From Adiantum capillus-veneris (Eukaryota > Streptophyta > Polypodiopsida > Polypodiales > Pteridaceae): a stretch of DNA of 64,000 nt. The notes under the pieces are model-generated. The model was not told the DNA's origin and searched no databases. It saw only the letters and a list, made by a program, of their open reading frames with translations. How positions within the stretch are numbered: position 1 is the first letter of the stretch; every line of letters begins with the position of its first letter. The translations under genes and the position numbers were made by a program. This document shows, in pieces, positions 21,901-33,313 of this stretch. The stretch is taken from positions 39,689,558 to 39,753,557 of the forward strand of contig CM043946.1 of the NCBI GenBank assembly GCA_014529385.2, given 5' to 3'.

Positions 21901-23004
21901 GTTGTATTTTCTCAAGATTAGTGATCTTTATTGCTCAAGGTTCCTTTTAGTTCTGATTTGACGGCACAACAATTGGAGTTCGGATCGGCAAGATATTGTG
22001 AGTTGAAATTGGCGTCAATTACTGGCGGTGAGGTGCTAGATGAATTTGCTCGGTTTTGGTCGCTTTGCTTGGCGGGTCCGGGAAGGTTGGAAAGAGGCAA
22101 AGGCCAAGCGGCTTGAAGTCGGGGAGGTAAAGTTTGGTCGGGACTTAACGGCTCAGTCACCGGGTCCTCGGGCATCAAACTGCAGGTGATTGAAGTTGGG
22201 GAAAAAACAAATTTTTTTAATTGAGGTTTTTGGGTGCCTTTGGAGGTCAAATGCATGAGAGCCCGCGACGTGGCGCCGCGATTTAACCCACATGGGGTGC
22301 ATGAAGCAGCAAGTTTATACTCTATATATAATGTGGGGATTCTCCCATTAGCAACAAGAGGGAGAGGATGCACACTTGTTGCTTGGGGCTGAAGGCCACC
22401 TGAAGATAGCAATGGTTCATGCAAAAAGAGCCAACAATAGAGACGGGGTTGGACCCAAAATAGCAAGAGCTCACACGCCATAAAGGGGGGCGATTTTCTT
22501 TGGAAAGAAGAGGGTGTTCAAGAGTCTTTTTTTTTTCGTGGATAATCATGGGGAGAGAAGTTTTTGTTAGAGAGTTGAAGTTAGCAATTGGGAAGGAGGA
22601 GAAGAAAGCCGCAAAGGAGAGCTTCATCATCATCAACTCCATCATCGTCAACATCATCATCATCAAGATCATCAAACGCTCTCTACCTTCTTCTACGTGG
22701 GTTCATGAAGCATTTTTTCTTGTTAACTGCAGTGTTAAATCAGGTTAACCTGTTGTAAGGAGCTTAAACTCCCCAATTAACTCTTCCATTCAAGTAACGC
22801 GGTCGTTAACGATCGTCTTGGGGTAATCAAGCGTCGGAATCTCGTCTAAGCTGTCAAATTCATGTCTTTAAGCTTCGTTAGCATTAACAAAGTGGTTGTC
22901 GATCAATTGTGCGATGTCGTGCATCTTCTCTCTCTCAAATCTCTCAAAGCAAGAGGCCCCGCGCCTTCCTGGCTCATATTTCGAACCCCATATCCCCTGA
23001 CAAC
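21901..23004 (+). mobile_element. Probable 5' LTR region of a decayed gypsy element
   Basis: A TATA-like TATATATAA lies near 22321-22331. A possible LTR end, CCTGACA, comes just before CGGTATTAGAGC (about 23005), a degenerate initiator-Met primer site. TGTTAAATC at about 22732 is a possible LTR start, but a longer LTR beginning near 21900 also fits. The boundaries are uncertain. No gene is recognised. Confidence 0.35.
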
Positions 23005-24060
23005 GGTATTAGAGCACAACTTGCTTCCTTGCCCTCTGCAAACCGGAGCATGATAAAAAAACAGAGAATTAACTTTGCGTTTGAAAATCAGCAAATCAGC
23101 ATGTGCGCTTGCTGATTTTTCTATTAGTGTGTCTGCTGAAAATTGGCTGAAAACAGCCAATTTTAACCTAATTTCAATGAATTTGGGTTGAATTTTACTG
23201 AATTTCTATCAAAGCCACAGTCAATTACATCTAATTTGCCTATTTTTACATTAAAAAACAGTAAATTCAATGGAATTTCAGAAAGGATTTAGTACACTAA
23301 GTCTGTATTTGTACAAAAATACTCTTCTTTGATTTCTTTGGTGAGAGGAGAGAGATTTTCTCTATTATTCTATAGAGAGGAGAGAGTGACCATCACTCCA
23401 GCGTGTAGAGAGAGGGAGAATCCCAGTGTGGAGAAGAGAGAAACTCCAGAGTGGAGTATAGAGAGAGAGTGTCATTGATTTGTTTTTGGAGAGAGAGGGA
23501 GATGCAATCGATCACCATGTGTAAGTGTATACCCATGTGGGTGCTAGCCCCTCTCGATATCTCAAGTCACGTAAAGGGCTCACGTTTTTATAACTTATAA
23601 GCTAAGTTTAAGAGTTCAGTTATAAGCTAAGTTCAAGAGTTCAGTTTAAAAAAAATTTGCTGCTCAACCTCTATAAAAATGAAGCCACTAATATGTGAAA
23701 CATGTGAAGCTCTCAGAGAGCTAACAACTCTCAGAGAGTTTTCAGGTCTATATTATCAATGTTACTTAATTCAGAAAGATTTCTTTGTAATTTATGTACT
23801 CTTCTCAGAGAGCGTTTATACAACATATCTTACCTCATGATATCGTACGTATGGACCTATCTTTTGGTACTCTAGGTAAACAGAGATTCTGTTTACTCAA
23901 AACACTTATCAATGAATCTCGACAATGTTGCAAAATTTGCATCGGCGTTTAACTGCTCTTGAGAATAAGGATGTTTAGACAAACATTCGTCTCGTCTCTT
24001 CAGTGGAGTATCTAGAACATAAATTCTTGTGGTGTTACTCTCATAAATGTCATTTAGTTG
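23005..24060 (+). other. AT-rich leader of the decayed gypsy element
   Basis: No gene is recognised. At 23040-23290, AT-rich sequence with AAATCAG/AAACAG words resembles the leader of the nested gypsy at 14930-15060. Purine-rich GAGAGA stretches lie at 23340-23510. Confidence 0.45.
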
Positions 24061-24383
24061 ACGACTAAGAGCTTTTCAGAGGTTGGGAGACAATTTGAGC
24101 AACTGTAGACGCAGGTTGCGGCATCTGTGCGTACCGAGAGTGGACTTAAAACAACTATTCCCTAGAAGACGACTCTTTTGTATGGTGAAGAGAGTGTACA
24201 GAGTTCACAGTTAATAATTGGCTCCATCAGTGGACAATGTATTTTGGTTTGCATGATGAGCCAGATGATCAAAGGATTTTGATAATTCCTCTATATCTGC
24301 GTAGCAAGGTGCTTACTTGGTGGCGTGAGATAATGAAAAAGTCTACGACATGAGCTGATTTCTACGTAAAATGAAAGGACCAA
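24061..24383 (+). pseudogene. Gypsy gag fragment
   Basis: Translated in shifting frames it gives CTEFTVNNWLHQW, MYFGLHDEPDDQR and IIPLYLRSKVLTWWREIMKK, then a stop at the position of Trp in the intact motif. These align with the gag of the nested gypsy (VNNWLHQWTTYFDLHG, ALTWWRDMTEK). The fragment is cut off where an inverted LTR begins at 24384. Confidence 0.8.
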
Positions 24384-25037
24384 TGTAATGGGACGGGCTC
24401 CATCGTGCCAACGGAAAAGAACGGATTGAACAACTCTAAACACTTCAAATAACACTGAAGTGATAGAGATGCACGACACACGTGGTGCGCAGTGGTGGTG
24501 TTCTACCCCAAGAGAGCACTTGCCCTAAACCGTGGCGCCCCTTTCGGTGGCTATGCTCTGTATCGCCAGGGGGTAGACTACCAGAGTGAGAGGCCGTGGG
24601 TCATATTTAAAGACCCTTGACCTCTAAAAGGATATGATGTCCAAAAGTTGGCTCAATGCAAAAATAGGGAAATCCGTACACTAATTCCACATCAGCGTGT
24701 AAAACGTGGAACTGTCCGTAGAGTCCTGCCATGCGGAATTTCCGGGCCAGCCGTACAATTCTGCCACGTCATTAGTTTATTTGCAAGTCTTTGTGTGTGT
24801 CTCCGCTTGATGTTCTGGCGGTGGCCACATGTTGGGAATGTTCTTCTTCTTCTGCTTCTCTATAAGGTTTAGGTCTTCTACTTGTCCTATGTGCTTCTCT
24901 TTAGGGTTTAGATCTTCTGCTTCTTGTGTGTGCTTCTTTGTAGGGGTTAGGCCTCTTGGTTAGAATCTACAGGTTGGGCTCGAGGAGCCCTAACTTGCCG
25001 GGTCTTCAGTGGCTTGACACGTCAGCAGGTTGTGACA
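24384..25037 (-). repeat. LTR of a second gypsy family, minus strand (654 bp)
   Basis: On the minus strand it starts TGTCACAACCTGCTGACG and ends CCCATTACA. It contains a TATA-like TTTAAATA (about 24606-24613). The purine tract CTTTCAAGAGGGAGGGA precedes it. It matches the LTR at 28914-33296 along most of its length. It abuts the gag fragment on the left with no primer-binding site, so the left side is a truncation or insertion junction. Confidence 0.75.
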
Positions 25038-25070
25038 TCCCTCCCTCTTGAAAGAAGTTTAATCGTCCGC

Positions 25071-25280
25071 TAGCTCAAAAATCTCCGAGGGTCATTCCGA
25101 GGGACAATCAATTTTCTCATTCCAAATCGAAGCTCTTGATATCCAAGGTCGTTGGCTACCCAAAAACAATTCAAGCTAGCTCAAAAATCTCCGAGGGTCA
25201 TTCCGAGGGACAATCAATTTTCTCATTCCAAATCGAAGCTCTTGATATCCAAGGTCATTGGCTACCCAAAAAAATCTCAT
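25071..25280. repeat. Tandem duplication, 106 bp period
   Basis: The unit beginning TAGCTCAAAAATCTCCGAGG at 25071 recurs at 25177 almost unchanged. A third, partial and diverged unit follows to about 25325. Confidence 0.9.
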
Positions 25281-25607
25281 CCAATAAGGAGTATATTCTC
25301 ATTCCAGATTGGGGCTCTTGATATTCCCACGTAGCAAAATTAGCCTTCACACCCAGACCGCGTTGATCTTGAATGGGTGTCTCGATGCACTAAAATTAGA
25401 TACTCAAACAATCTCACCCAATTAGGAAGTGGTTGGCACATCACAATGCAACACAAATGCTCACTTATGCATGTTACAAGACACAACAAACGCCGCCGCT
25501 AAGCTCTCCCCCGAGACGACGGTCTACGGTATGAAGCTACTCAACGACTACCTCGTCATTCCCCTCGCAAATAACCTAAAATGGTATGGGCCATGAGCTC
25601 AGAGGGC

Positions 25608-25885
25608 TGATACAACCAAACGCTCCTCAGATCGTAGGCTACGTCGCTTGGAGGTTACAAGCATACAATGAAACACTCCTCAGACACCCTGTCTGTGTTG
25701 TTTAGAGGTTTTCTAGCGTACAACAAGACGCTTCCTAGACATCCCTTCTCCGTCGTTTCTAGGTTTTCAAGCATACAATGAAACGCTCCCTGGACAACCC
25801 GTTGGTGTCGTTCTGAGCTTTTCAAGCATACAACAAAACGCTCCCCAAACATCCCGTTTGCATTGTTCTGAGGTTCAGACAATAT
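25608..25885. repeat. Minisatellite, 55 bp period, about five units
   Basis: Units share AGGTTTTCAAGCATACAA and AACGCTCC with point differences. The period is not a multiple of three, so a coding repeat is unlikely. Confidence 0.85.
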
Positions 25886-26148
25886 CAAAACAACATTTCT
25901 CACTACTTCACGTGGGAGTGAATTGTTAGGGTAAAGCCCACACTTGTGGTACCACACGTGATCCCTTGTCTACTAGGATGGATGAAATGATGACATGGTT
26001 CAATAGCAAGAGGGTGCAACCTCACTAGCCAATGGTTGTAAAGCACTAAGCCTATATTAGAGGCTATTTGAGTTTACTTCGAATTATCGCACTTTGAGTT
26101 TACTTCATTGTTCTTGCTCTACCCTAATGCTCTTGCTCTTGGCATAGC

Positions 26149-26192
26149 CTAACCCTAATCCTAATCACCCTAACCCTAACCCTAACCCTAAC
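26149..26192. repeat. Telomere-like CCCTAA repeats inside an LTR
   Basis: Four consecutive CCCTAA units, preceded by variants CCTAAT and CCCTAAT. The unit is TTAGGG type rather than the TTTAGGG usual in plants. It lies inside the 25924-26282 LTR. Confidence 0.8.
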
Positions 26193-26753
26193 ACCATGGC
26201 TAAGCTAAGGCTACATCCACCATAGTGTGATGCTATAGCATTGGTGATTGGGAACACGCTTCCGCTACTACTAATCCCATCAAATGATATCAGAGCCGAC
26301 GGTTTCGTACCTAAGCCTATCACTCTACTAACCTCTTTTGCATTGGTGTCCTCAATAATTCCACTCTCTAATCACCACTTGGGCACGAGCATGCTCCACT
26401 ACCAAAGGATTAGCTGAGGAGGAACTCACATTTTGCATTATTTCCTAAACAATTGAGCATCCTAGTAATCTTGCGTTACCTTTTAGATTAACATTATCGC
26501 AGTGTATGCATGCAATTTCAATTATTACGCTTCTTGTGTTCATTTTTCAGCTTGCTTTACCACACTATTACTCATTGTAGGCATCAATCCCTTGTGTAAT
26601 TTATGTGTATGCAAAGGCATTGTCGAGAGCAATCCATCAAGTATCTACTTGCTTTGATCAGGCCACATATGCTCAATTAATTGGCCTATTAATCTCGTGC
26701 GATTAGTGTATTTCAGCTTCTGGAAATTTTTGAAGACTTGCAGCATACACAAA

Positions 26754-26755
<2 letters not shown>

Positions 26756-26792
<37 letters not shown>
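26756..26792. repeat. (GT)n microsatellite
   Basis: About 18 units in the internal region of the coding-poor LTR element. Confidence 0.97.
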
Positions 26793-26795
<3 letters not shown>

Positions 26796-28648
26796 CAGAG
26801 CATTCAATGCTCAAGGCACCTTTTGGTGAAGCAAACGAAAAGTCATTTTGTCTTTTTAGCTGAGCACGTGGGATAAGACCCTAATCTTGGAGGGCACCCA
26901 CACACACTAAAGAGTGCCCATTGGTCGTCAAACCCAACGCGCTATTGCCACACACATGTCGAACTGGTGCCTTGGACTCTGCAGTCGTGCTCGTGCAAAG
27001 GCACTTTTTTTAACATCTGCAGTGCATGCCAATAGATCCATTTGCAGGTCTCATCTTCAACTCTCGGGCCCTCGGTCGATCTCTATCTAAGCCTCAAGCG
27101 TTGTTTTCATTCTCGGCTTGCATAAACATACTGGCCATCACACCTAGGGTGCCTTGTTGATAGCTCTCTGTGTCTCCTACCCCGAATTGCCACTACTCTC
27201 ATGCTGCTACACGACACCGGTTTCATGCTTGTCTGCAACAACAATTTCACCTCTTGTTCACAGTTCTGAGCTGGCCACATCATTGATGTGCCGAGCCCTC
27301 ATGCCCTCGGCTCCTCAATTTGCAGAACCTACTGAAGCCTGATCTTGGCTCGTGCCTCATCACCACAGCTGCAGCCTACAGCCCGCCACCTGCGGCATTC
27401 ATTGAAGCTCCTAGCCTTGTCTTCAGCCCACCGTATCGTTTTCACCCTCGGGCCGGTAATTACTCATCACCATCAGCTCATGCTGCATTAATTACTGCCG
27501 TAGATTGATGAGCCTTAGCGCTCGCCACCAACTGCATTAACTGGCCTGCATTACCTCGCGACCAATTTCTACCAACATCGTTGTCTACTAGTTGTCCTTT
27601 TTGGCTCGATTTCTGAAGCAAAATATAGTGGACCTTATCTTTAATTGCAATTCATTTTAAGAAAAGGCTCCCATAACCACTTTCTCTACCGCTTCTTTTA
27701 AACCTAAGATTATTGAGGCCACAAATTATATTGAGCCCAAAAATCCATAGCCCCTTGTTACCGGTTGCTCCCACTATCTGCAGGACATCAAGTGTAAGTC
27801 CTTGCGGCAAGCAAGCTTGAATTTTTTTGTGAAGAGGTGCTTCACAAAAGGTGAAGAGTGACTTCACAAAATTTCCCTTTGCAAAAGGCGCATTTTTTTT
27901 GAGATGTATGTCAACACTTATGTCATGACAAAGATGTATGCAATATTTGTGCACGAAGGCACACACGAGTTTAGACACTGCCAACACACTGAGTGTATGG
28001 TAAGACCGCCCATCATCAACATGAACACACACATGATTAGCGCACACACAAGCAACATAAACATTGAAATGTATGTGTACTTTGCACTATCAGCCAAGAA
28101 GGACACATCCTCTACAAAAAGGACTAATGGCACCAATGAAAATCAAGTGAAGAAAACGAAACGACAACAAATGACAATGACATCAAAGTAAAGACAATTT
28201 CGAAGAGGAACCACATGACGACCTCCTCACGTAAAAATGAATGAATGACACTACCTAGGACTACTAGTGAACCTACTAAGTCTCACTTGTGAACCATAGC
28301 GATAAATCCGGTAGAGAACCGCTATGATGAATCATGAGGCATTGAACCATGGTCATTAAATCAAGTGAGAATCGTCACGATGTATCCAATTGAGAACTGT
28401 GAGTGTTAAATCCAGTGAGAACTGGCATGTTGAATTAGGGTAGCTGTATCCTATACACGTAGGACTAGCTCATGATCAAAACAAACATTTGTGTTTTGCC
28501 CCAAGCTTGGCTTAAGGGGGCAATTGTTAGGGTAAGCTGACACTTGTGGCACCACATGGAAAGATCCCTTGGCTACTAGGATGGATGAAATGATGACATG
28601 GTCCGATAGCAAGAGGGGGCAACCTCTCTAGCCAATGGCTGTAAAGCA

Positions 28649-28913
28649 GTGCATCAAGACACCCGTGGAAGATCAATGCGGCCTGGGTGTGATGGCTAAT
28701 TTTACTACACCGGAATGTCAAGAGTTTCGATCTGGACAAGAGGAAAAGCCAACTCCTTGATCAAAAGAGCCGAAAGGAGAAGCCAACTCCTTAACAAGAA
28801 AAAGAGAAAATTGATTGTCCCTTTGAATGACCCTCGGAAATTTTGAGCTAACTTGAATTGTTTTGTATATATGCTGTAATTGCGGACGATTACTTTCTTT
28901 CAAGAAGGGGGGA
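28649..28913 (+). mobile_element. 3' internal remnant and polypurine tract, second gypsy family
   Basis: AAATTGATTGTCCCTTTGAA and the sequence after it match the minus strand at 25060-25140. CAAGAAGGGGGGA, a polypurine tract, is followed by the LTR start TGTCACA at 28914. No intact protein is visible. Confidence 0.65.
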
Positions 28914-29112
28914 TGTCACAAACTGTTGACATGTCAAGCCCTGAAGAATGGAGCCAACTTGCAAATCACGGCTGAGGGGCCTAAACCCTAAGAAGAACAA
29001 GCAACAGCAGAAGAAGAAGTCCTACCAACTTATGGGACCCCGTTCGATGGGGCCCAAGAGACATAAAGGAATTAAAATATAAAGCAGGACCCACCCACCC
29101 ACCCACACACAC

Positions 29113-29120
29113 ACACACAC
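29113..29120. repeat. Target-site duplication of hAT 2, left (ACACACAC)
   Basis: Eight bases of the (AC)n tract abut the element end. They are indistinguishable from the microsatellite, so the duplication cannot be proved from this copy. Confidence 0.55.
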
Positions 29121-32100
29121 CAAGGTGGAACCAAACGTAAAATACTGTACGTATTCGGTATGTAAGGTACGCAGTCTTGTATGGATTGAGGTTTAAGGTA
29201 CGTAAAAATACGCACTATTGGTAAAAAACCCTTAAAAATTAGGAAAAACATTTGAAATTTCACAAAAGAAGCCCACAAATATATAAACTATCAATCTATA
29301 TGGCTAAATGAAAAGGCCTACCTGCATTAAACATCAATCAAGTGACCTACCATGGTCCATATACGAACATGGGACACAATACCCGATTTCAGTAATAGTA
29401 TGACAGACTCGATACCATAATCTCAAAAGCAACATAGCATTGTAAGGTAAGAGACAATGTACATCAATGATCATACAAGGGTGAAGATCCAAAGATTGAC
29501 TAATGATGATTAAAATACTGCAAATACAAAACTCAACACTACAATCATCCTGGCATGAAAATGGCATATCAATCATGACCAATGAGAATGACATAGCAAT
29601 CATGACCAATGTCTGATGCCAACTACAAAAGCTCATAAACTAGCAAGGTGCAAATGCCAAAAGTTAAAACTAATACATAGCATGAATAATACTAGAAAAA
29701 ACCCAATGGAGTCCTCAGTCAAGAGACTCAAGTCTCTCTCTCCCAAGACAACTAGCTTAGAACTCATCATCGGATGAAGATGAGCTCTCTGCAGAGGAGA
29801 GAATGTCTCCATGTGACAAGACATTGCCCTCGTCGTCGTACTCTGGCTCCACAACCATAGACACCTGTGGTTGCTCTGCAACATCCTCAAGATCCTCCTC
29901 CTCTGTGGCGTGAATGAGACGAACCGCCTCATTTGCACGTACTTGTGCTTTGCGGACAGGAAGCTTTCCTTTGCGAATGCTCTCACATCGTGCAATATCT
30001 GGATCTGGAGCTCGCTCTTGGAGTGGAATGTTGTATGCCCGTGCTCGCGATCTGGTCACTCGTCGATCCACACTCTCCAACTCTCTATGAAGTAGTCGAA
30101 GAATCTCCTCCTGCTCATCTCTCGTCTGCTGCTCAATGTTCTCTATAGTGGAATCAGGCACCATCTTAACCTGCGTGGGATCTACCTGCTCATAGAAAAA
30201 ACTGAACGTACGTTACAAAGAGTTCGATCATATCATCATAAGTAAAATCGACGAGTTAACAAAACCACATATTTAATATTACCTGCTTTGGTGTCCCCAA
30301 AGCATGGTAGGCTCGCACAAGCTTCATGTTGGCTCTACAGTAAACCAACCTCTCTAGTTGCGCAGTGCTTAGCCTATTGCGTATTTTGGTGTGGATCAAT
30401 GAGTAGGCACTCCAGTTGTGCTCACAAGCACCCGCAGAGCAATCCTTCAATTGGGAAATTACAATGATTTAGGGTTTAGTATTTACCTGCAAAAGTGGCA
30501 ATGGTTTAGGTTTCGTATTTACCTGCGAAAGTAGGTGTAATGCAAGATCCGTAAGCTTGGGAAGACCCTGTCTCCCATAGCTCTGCCACCAAGTCAAAGG
30601 AAACTTGGTGGCCTCCTGTCTCAGTGCCACAGGCCGCACTAAGGAAGGACCTAAGCTGTTGATGAAGCTCGTCATCTCAGCATCAATCTCCAGTTGTGTG
30701 TCCTCGTCATACCTCAACGAGATGTATGAATCGCGTAGTGCAAGCAAATCTCTATCATGGAATAGTTCTGGCTTTTTGTAGAGAGGATGGAGACATGCAA
30801 CCATTCCATGTATAGGACGGCTCATGAACGTCCACCGACTCTCCACAATAGCCAGTATGTCATCTCGTCTGCACACATCCATCAAAAAAGAAGCATCTCA
30901 GTGTAGCAGGTCCGAGCTATCTAAAAAAAAACAATTGCCAACAATTGTCAATGATGCAATCAAGGAAACATACCGCTGCTGAGACAAAGAAGGACACTCT
31001 CTAATGTGGCTCTTCATCTGCAAGAATAGATGGTAAACCAGCCCTAGTGTGGACCCCTCCATATCCGTGACACGCAGCAACACGTGAACAGGCTGCAAAG
31101 CCACTGTGAGAGACTGCACCTCTGTTCAAAAGCTCTCATCAAGAACACGCCTCTGGATGTACTTAGTGTTCTCCTGCTGGGAATTGTGCATGTCTCTCCA
31201 TTTGGGATCCACCACTGTTTGCATCAGGGAATCCCTTAGCTTGAAGAGCCTATGGAGCACCAAATACATATAGGAAAACCTGGTTTTTGAAGGCCGTACC
31301 ATATCCAACTGGCTGTGGCTCCTAAAGATGGCAAGTGCTTGGTGCTTCTTGCGGAAGAAAGTCGTGATCTTTGTTGCATCAGACACAATAGGCAGCACCC
31401 AAGGGAGTTTCCCTATCCCCTCCATGAGTAAATCAAGGCAATGTGCAGCACAGGGGGTCCAAACTATGGATGGAAACTCTGCTGAAATCAAGTCACCCAT
31501 TGCTTTGCAATTTGATGCATTATCAGTGACAACCTGTACCACATTCTCTGCGCCAACGTCTCTAATGGCCTGCCGAATGTGCGTGTAAATGAACTGACCT
31601 ATGATATGTTCCCCTGCCTTCCCTGCATCCACGGCTCGCAAAAAATATGTGCCAAGGCAAGATGACACAAGAATGTTGATGATGTGTCGTCGACGTATGT
31701 CACTCCAACCATCTGAAATGATTGTGCACCCAAATTGTTTCCATCCTGCCTTCACTGGAACCAAAGCCCTGTCAATCAAAGCCTTTTGCTCATCAAGCAT
31801 TGTCGTGCGCATTTTCTTGTACTCTAAGCCAGTCCATGTATCTGTGGGACCAACCTGAGCAATAGCCTTCACCATCCTTTTCCATTGGTCAGTCCTCAAT
31901 ACATTGAAGGAGATGTTGCACTCAATAAGAGTGCGAGCAATCTCCATCTCCGCCACCTTTTGTCGCTCCTTGATCCAAGATTGAGTATGCACACGCGAGG
32001 GCAAGGTGGTCTGCCTAGGCCCTGTGACATCCTCCGTATCATTAACATCCTCAGAAAACACATCCTCAACATCTTGCATGACACGAGCCCTCTTCGTGTT

Positions 32101-32745
32101 AGACTGAGCCTGTGCACTAGGTTCACTACTTCCCACCGTTTGATCTTGAGTGTCCGTCTCCCCAAGGTCTCCGAGAAGGGCATCATGAAGAGCATCTTGT
32201 GTAGATTGTTTTCCCCTACCTTTGTTTACTCTTGCCATTGCTGGAAATTTTTCTGCAATCAGTTGATCTTTTATAGCAGGCGGCACCTTCTTGCATGCTC
32301 CACAATTGGCTGTACATCCTATTGCCGTCAAGTGTCTGACGACACGAGTGACCGTACTGGTCTTCTGCATCCCACAATACTTGCATTGCCAACGTCGTGT
32401 ACCTGATCCGGATTGCCCTGGAGTCTTCACAATCTCAATGACATTAGTGTGAATGTTCCAGAGGGGGTTGGCTTCGCGAGGCATGGTGTTTTCTTTGCAA
32501 GAAAGGCGCTCACAGACCTGCTCTGCACTTGCTCTGCACCTTTTACAGAAGCGCACACTCTCTGTAAAGAGCTTTACTGAAAAAATAAAAGGCTACCCTA
32601 TCGCTGCAACGGACGCCACACGTGCTGGCCAAATTTTTTTTTAAAAAAAACTGCACCGTACGGATGCAATCCGTACGGTACGGATTTGTACTGTACGGAC
32701 GTACCGTACGGATGTTATCCGTACGTACGTACGTACGGTACTACC

Positions 32746-32748
<3 letters not shown>
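29121..32748 (-). mobile_element. hAT DNA transposon 2 (3.6 kb) with a nearly complete transposase
   Basis: The left end is CAAGGTGGAACC and the right end, on the minus strand, is GAAGGTAGTACC. Inside each end are clusters of GTACG/CGTAC motifs (29140-29210 and 32655-32740). The transposase gene fills the middle on the minus strand. Both flanks are (AC)n. Termini and subterminal motifs link it to the short elements at 12639-13311 and 34511-34880. Confidence 0.92.
29757..32484 (-). pseudogene. hAT transposase (BED, DUF659, hAT-C), one in-frame stop
   Basis: The proposed start is ATG 32484 (MPREANPLWNIHTN). Exons, read leftward, are 32484-30974, 30868-30523, 30444-30283 and 30185-29757; their phases agree and give about 815 aa. 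The BED finger is WQCKYCGMQK with a later His and Cys. The DUF659 core has ISDGWSDIRRRH, VTDNASNCKAMG and PCAAHCLDLLMEGIG, and the C-terminal domain has ACEHNWSAYSLIHTK. The tail is Ser/Asp/Glu-rich (SSAESSSSSDDEF). A TGA at 31126-31128 stands where Trp is expected; the frame is open on both sides. The third intron acceptor (30445) is weakly supported, since a duplicated GCAGGTAAATAC lies in that intron. Confidence 0.88.

Positions 32749-32807
<59 letters not shown>
32749..32807. repeat. (AC)n microsatellite, right of hAT 2
   Basis: About 29 units. This is the longer half of the AC tract that hAT 2 split; the shorter half is at about 29089-29120. Confidence 0.95.
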
Positions 32808-32809
<2 letters not shown>

Positions 32810-33296
32810 GGCTTGCACATCAGCTGATGACGTGGTAGTTGTACAAAAAACCCTGATTTTGCGCTGACATGTTGACGTGGCAGCTTGTACGGATTTCCGC
32901 GATTTGCACTGCTAACGTGGTAGTTGTACGGATTTCCGTGATTTATGCTGGCAGCTTTTGGGCATTGCTTTTGGACCAAGATGCTTTTGAGTTTGAAGGC
33001 TTTTCATGTAAACTGCTTTTGGGCCTAGGGCCTTTAAATATGAGGCCATGGGCTCATTCTCAGGCATGCTTCTGGACAAAGGTGTAGAGGATGGAGTACC
33101 GGCTTGTACTTTGATGATGCAATATAAAGAAATACACGAAGGGGTGCCAAGGTTTGGGGCCAATACTCTCTGGGGTGGAATTTCACCACTTCGTGTCGCG
33201 TGTCGTCTCTCTCTTTCAGTTCAACTGTTATTGAAGTGCTAAAAGTTTGTTTAGTCTGTTCATTTCTATTGGCACGTGGTGTCCGTCTTGTGAGAG

Positions 33297-33308
33297 TGGT
33301 ATCAGACC
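33297..33308 (+). promoter_or_regulatory. Primer-binding site after the split LTR
   Basis: TGGTATCAGACC is one base different from the usual initiator-Met site TGGTATCAGAGC. It lies directly after the LTR end at about 33296. Confidence 0.7.
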
Positions 33309-33313
33309 ATCAG

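Larger units (their letters stand above)
25038..25923 (-). mobile_element. 3' internal remnant of the second gypsy family, with tandem repeats
   Basis: It begins at the polypurine tract of the LTR above and reads on the minus strand. It matches 28735-28913 in opposite orientation. No intact pol motif is present. It contains a 106 bp tandem duplication and a 55 bp minisatellite. Confidence 0.5.
25924..28648 (+). mobile_element. Coding-poor LTR retrotransposon (LARD-like), 3' LTR truncated
   Basis: The left LTR (25924-26282, 359 bp) starts TGTTAGGGTAAAG and ends CCCATCA. TGATATCAGAGCC (from 26285) is a one-mismatch initiator-Met primer site. The internal region of 2.2 kb shows no gag or pol motif. 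CTTAAGGGGGCAAT is the polypurine tract. The right LTR begins at 28525 and matches the left for 124 bp before breaking off at 28648. A (GT)n tract and weak repeats of about 26 bp (28300-28435) lie inside. Confidence 0.8.
28914..33296 (+). repeat. LTR of the second gypsy family, split by hAT 2
   Basis: Positions 28914-29120 and 32757-33296 form one LTR of about 750 bp, homologous to the minus-strand LTR at 24384-25037. It starts TGTCACAAACTG after a polypurine tract and ends near CTTGTGAGA. TGGTATCAGACC (33297-33308) follows as a primer-binding site. An (AC)n tract inside the LTR is the target of the hAT insertion. Confidence 0.75.

Noticed and set aside
25071-25885. Repeat array considered as CRISPR-like
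   Set aside because: The units are contiguous without spacers of unrelated sequence, and the genome context is plant.
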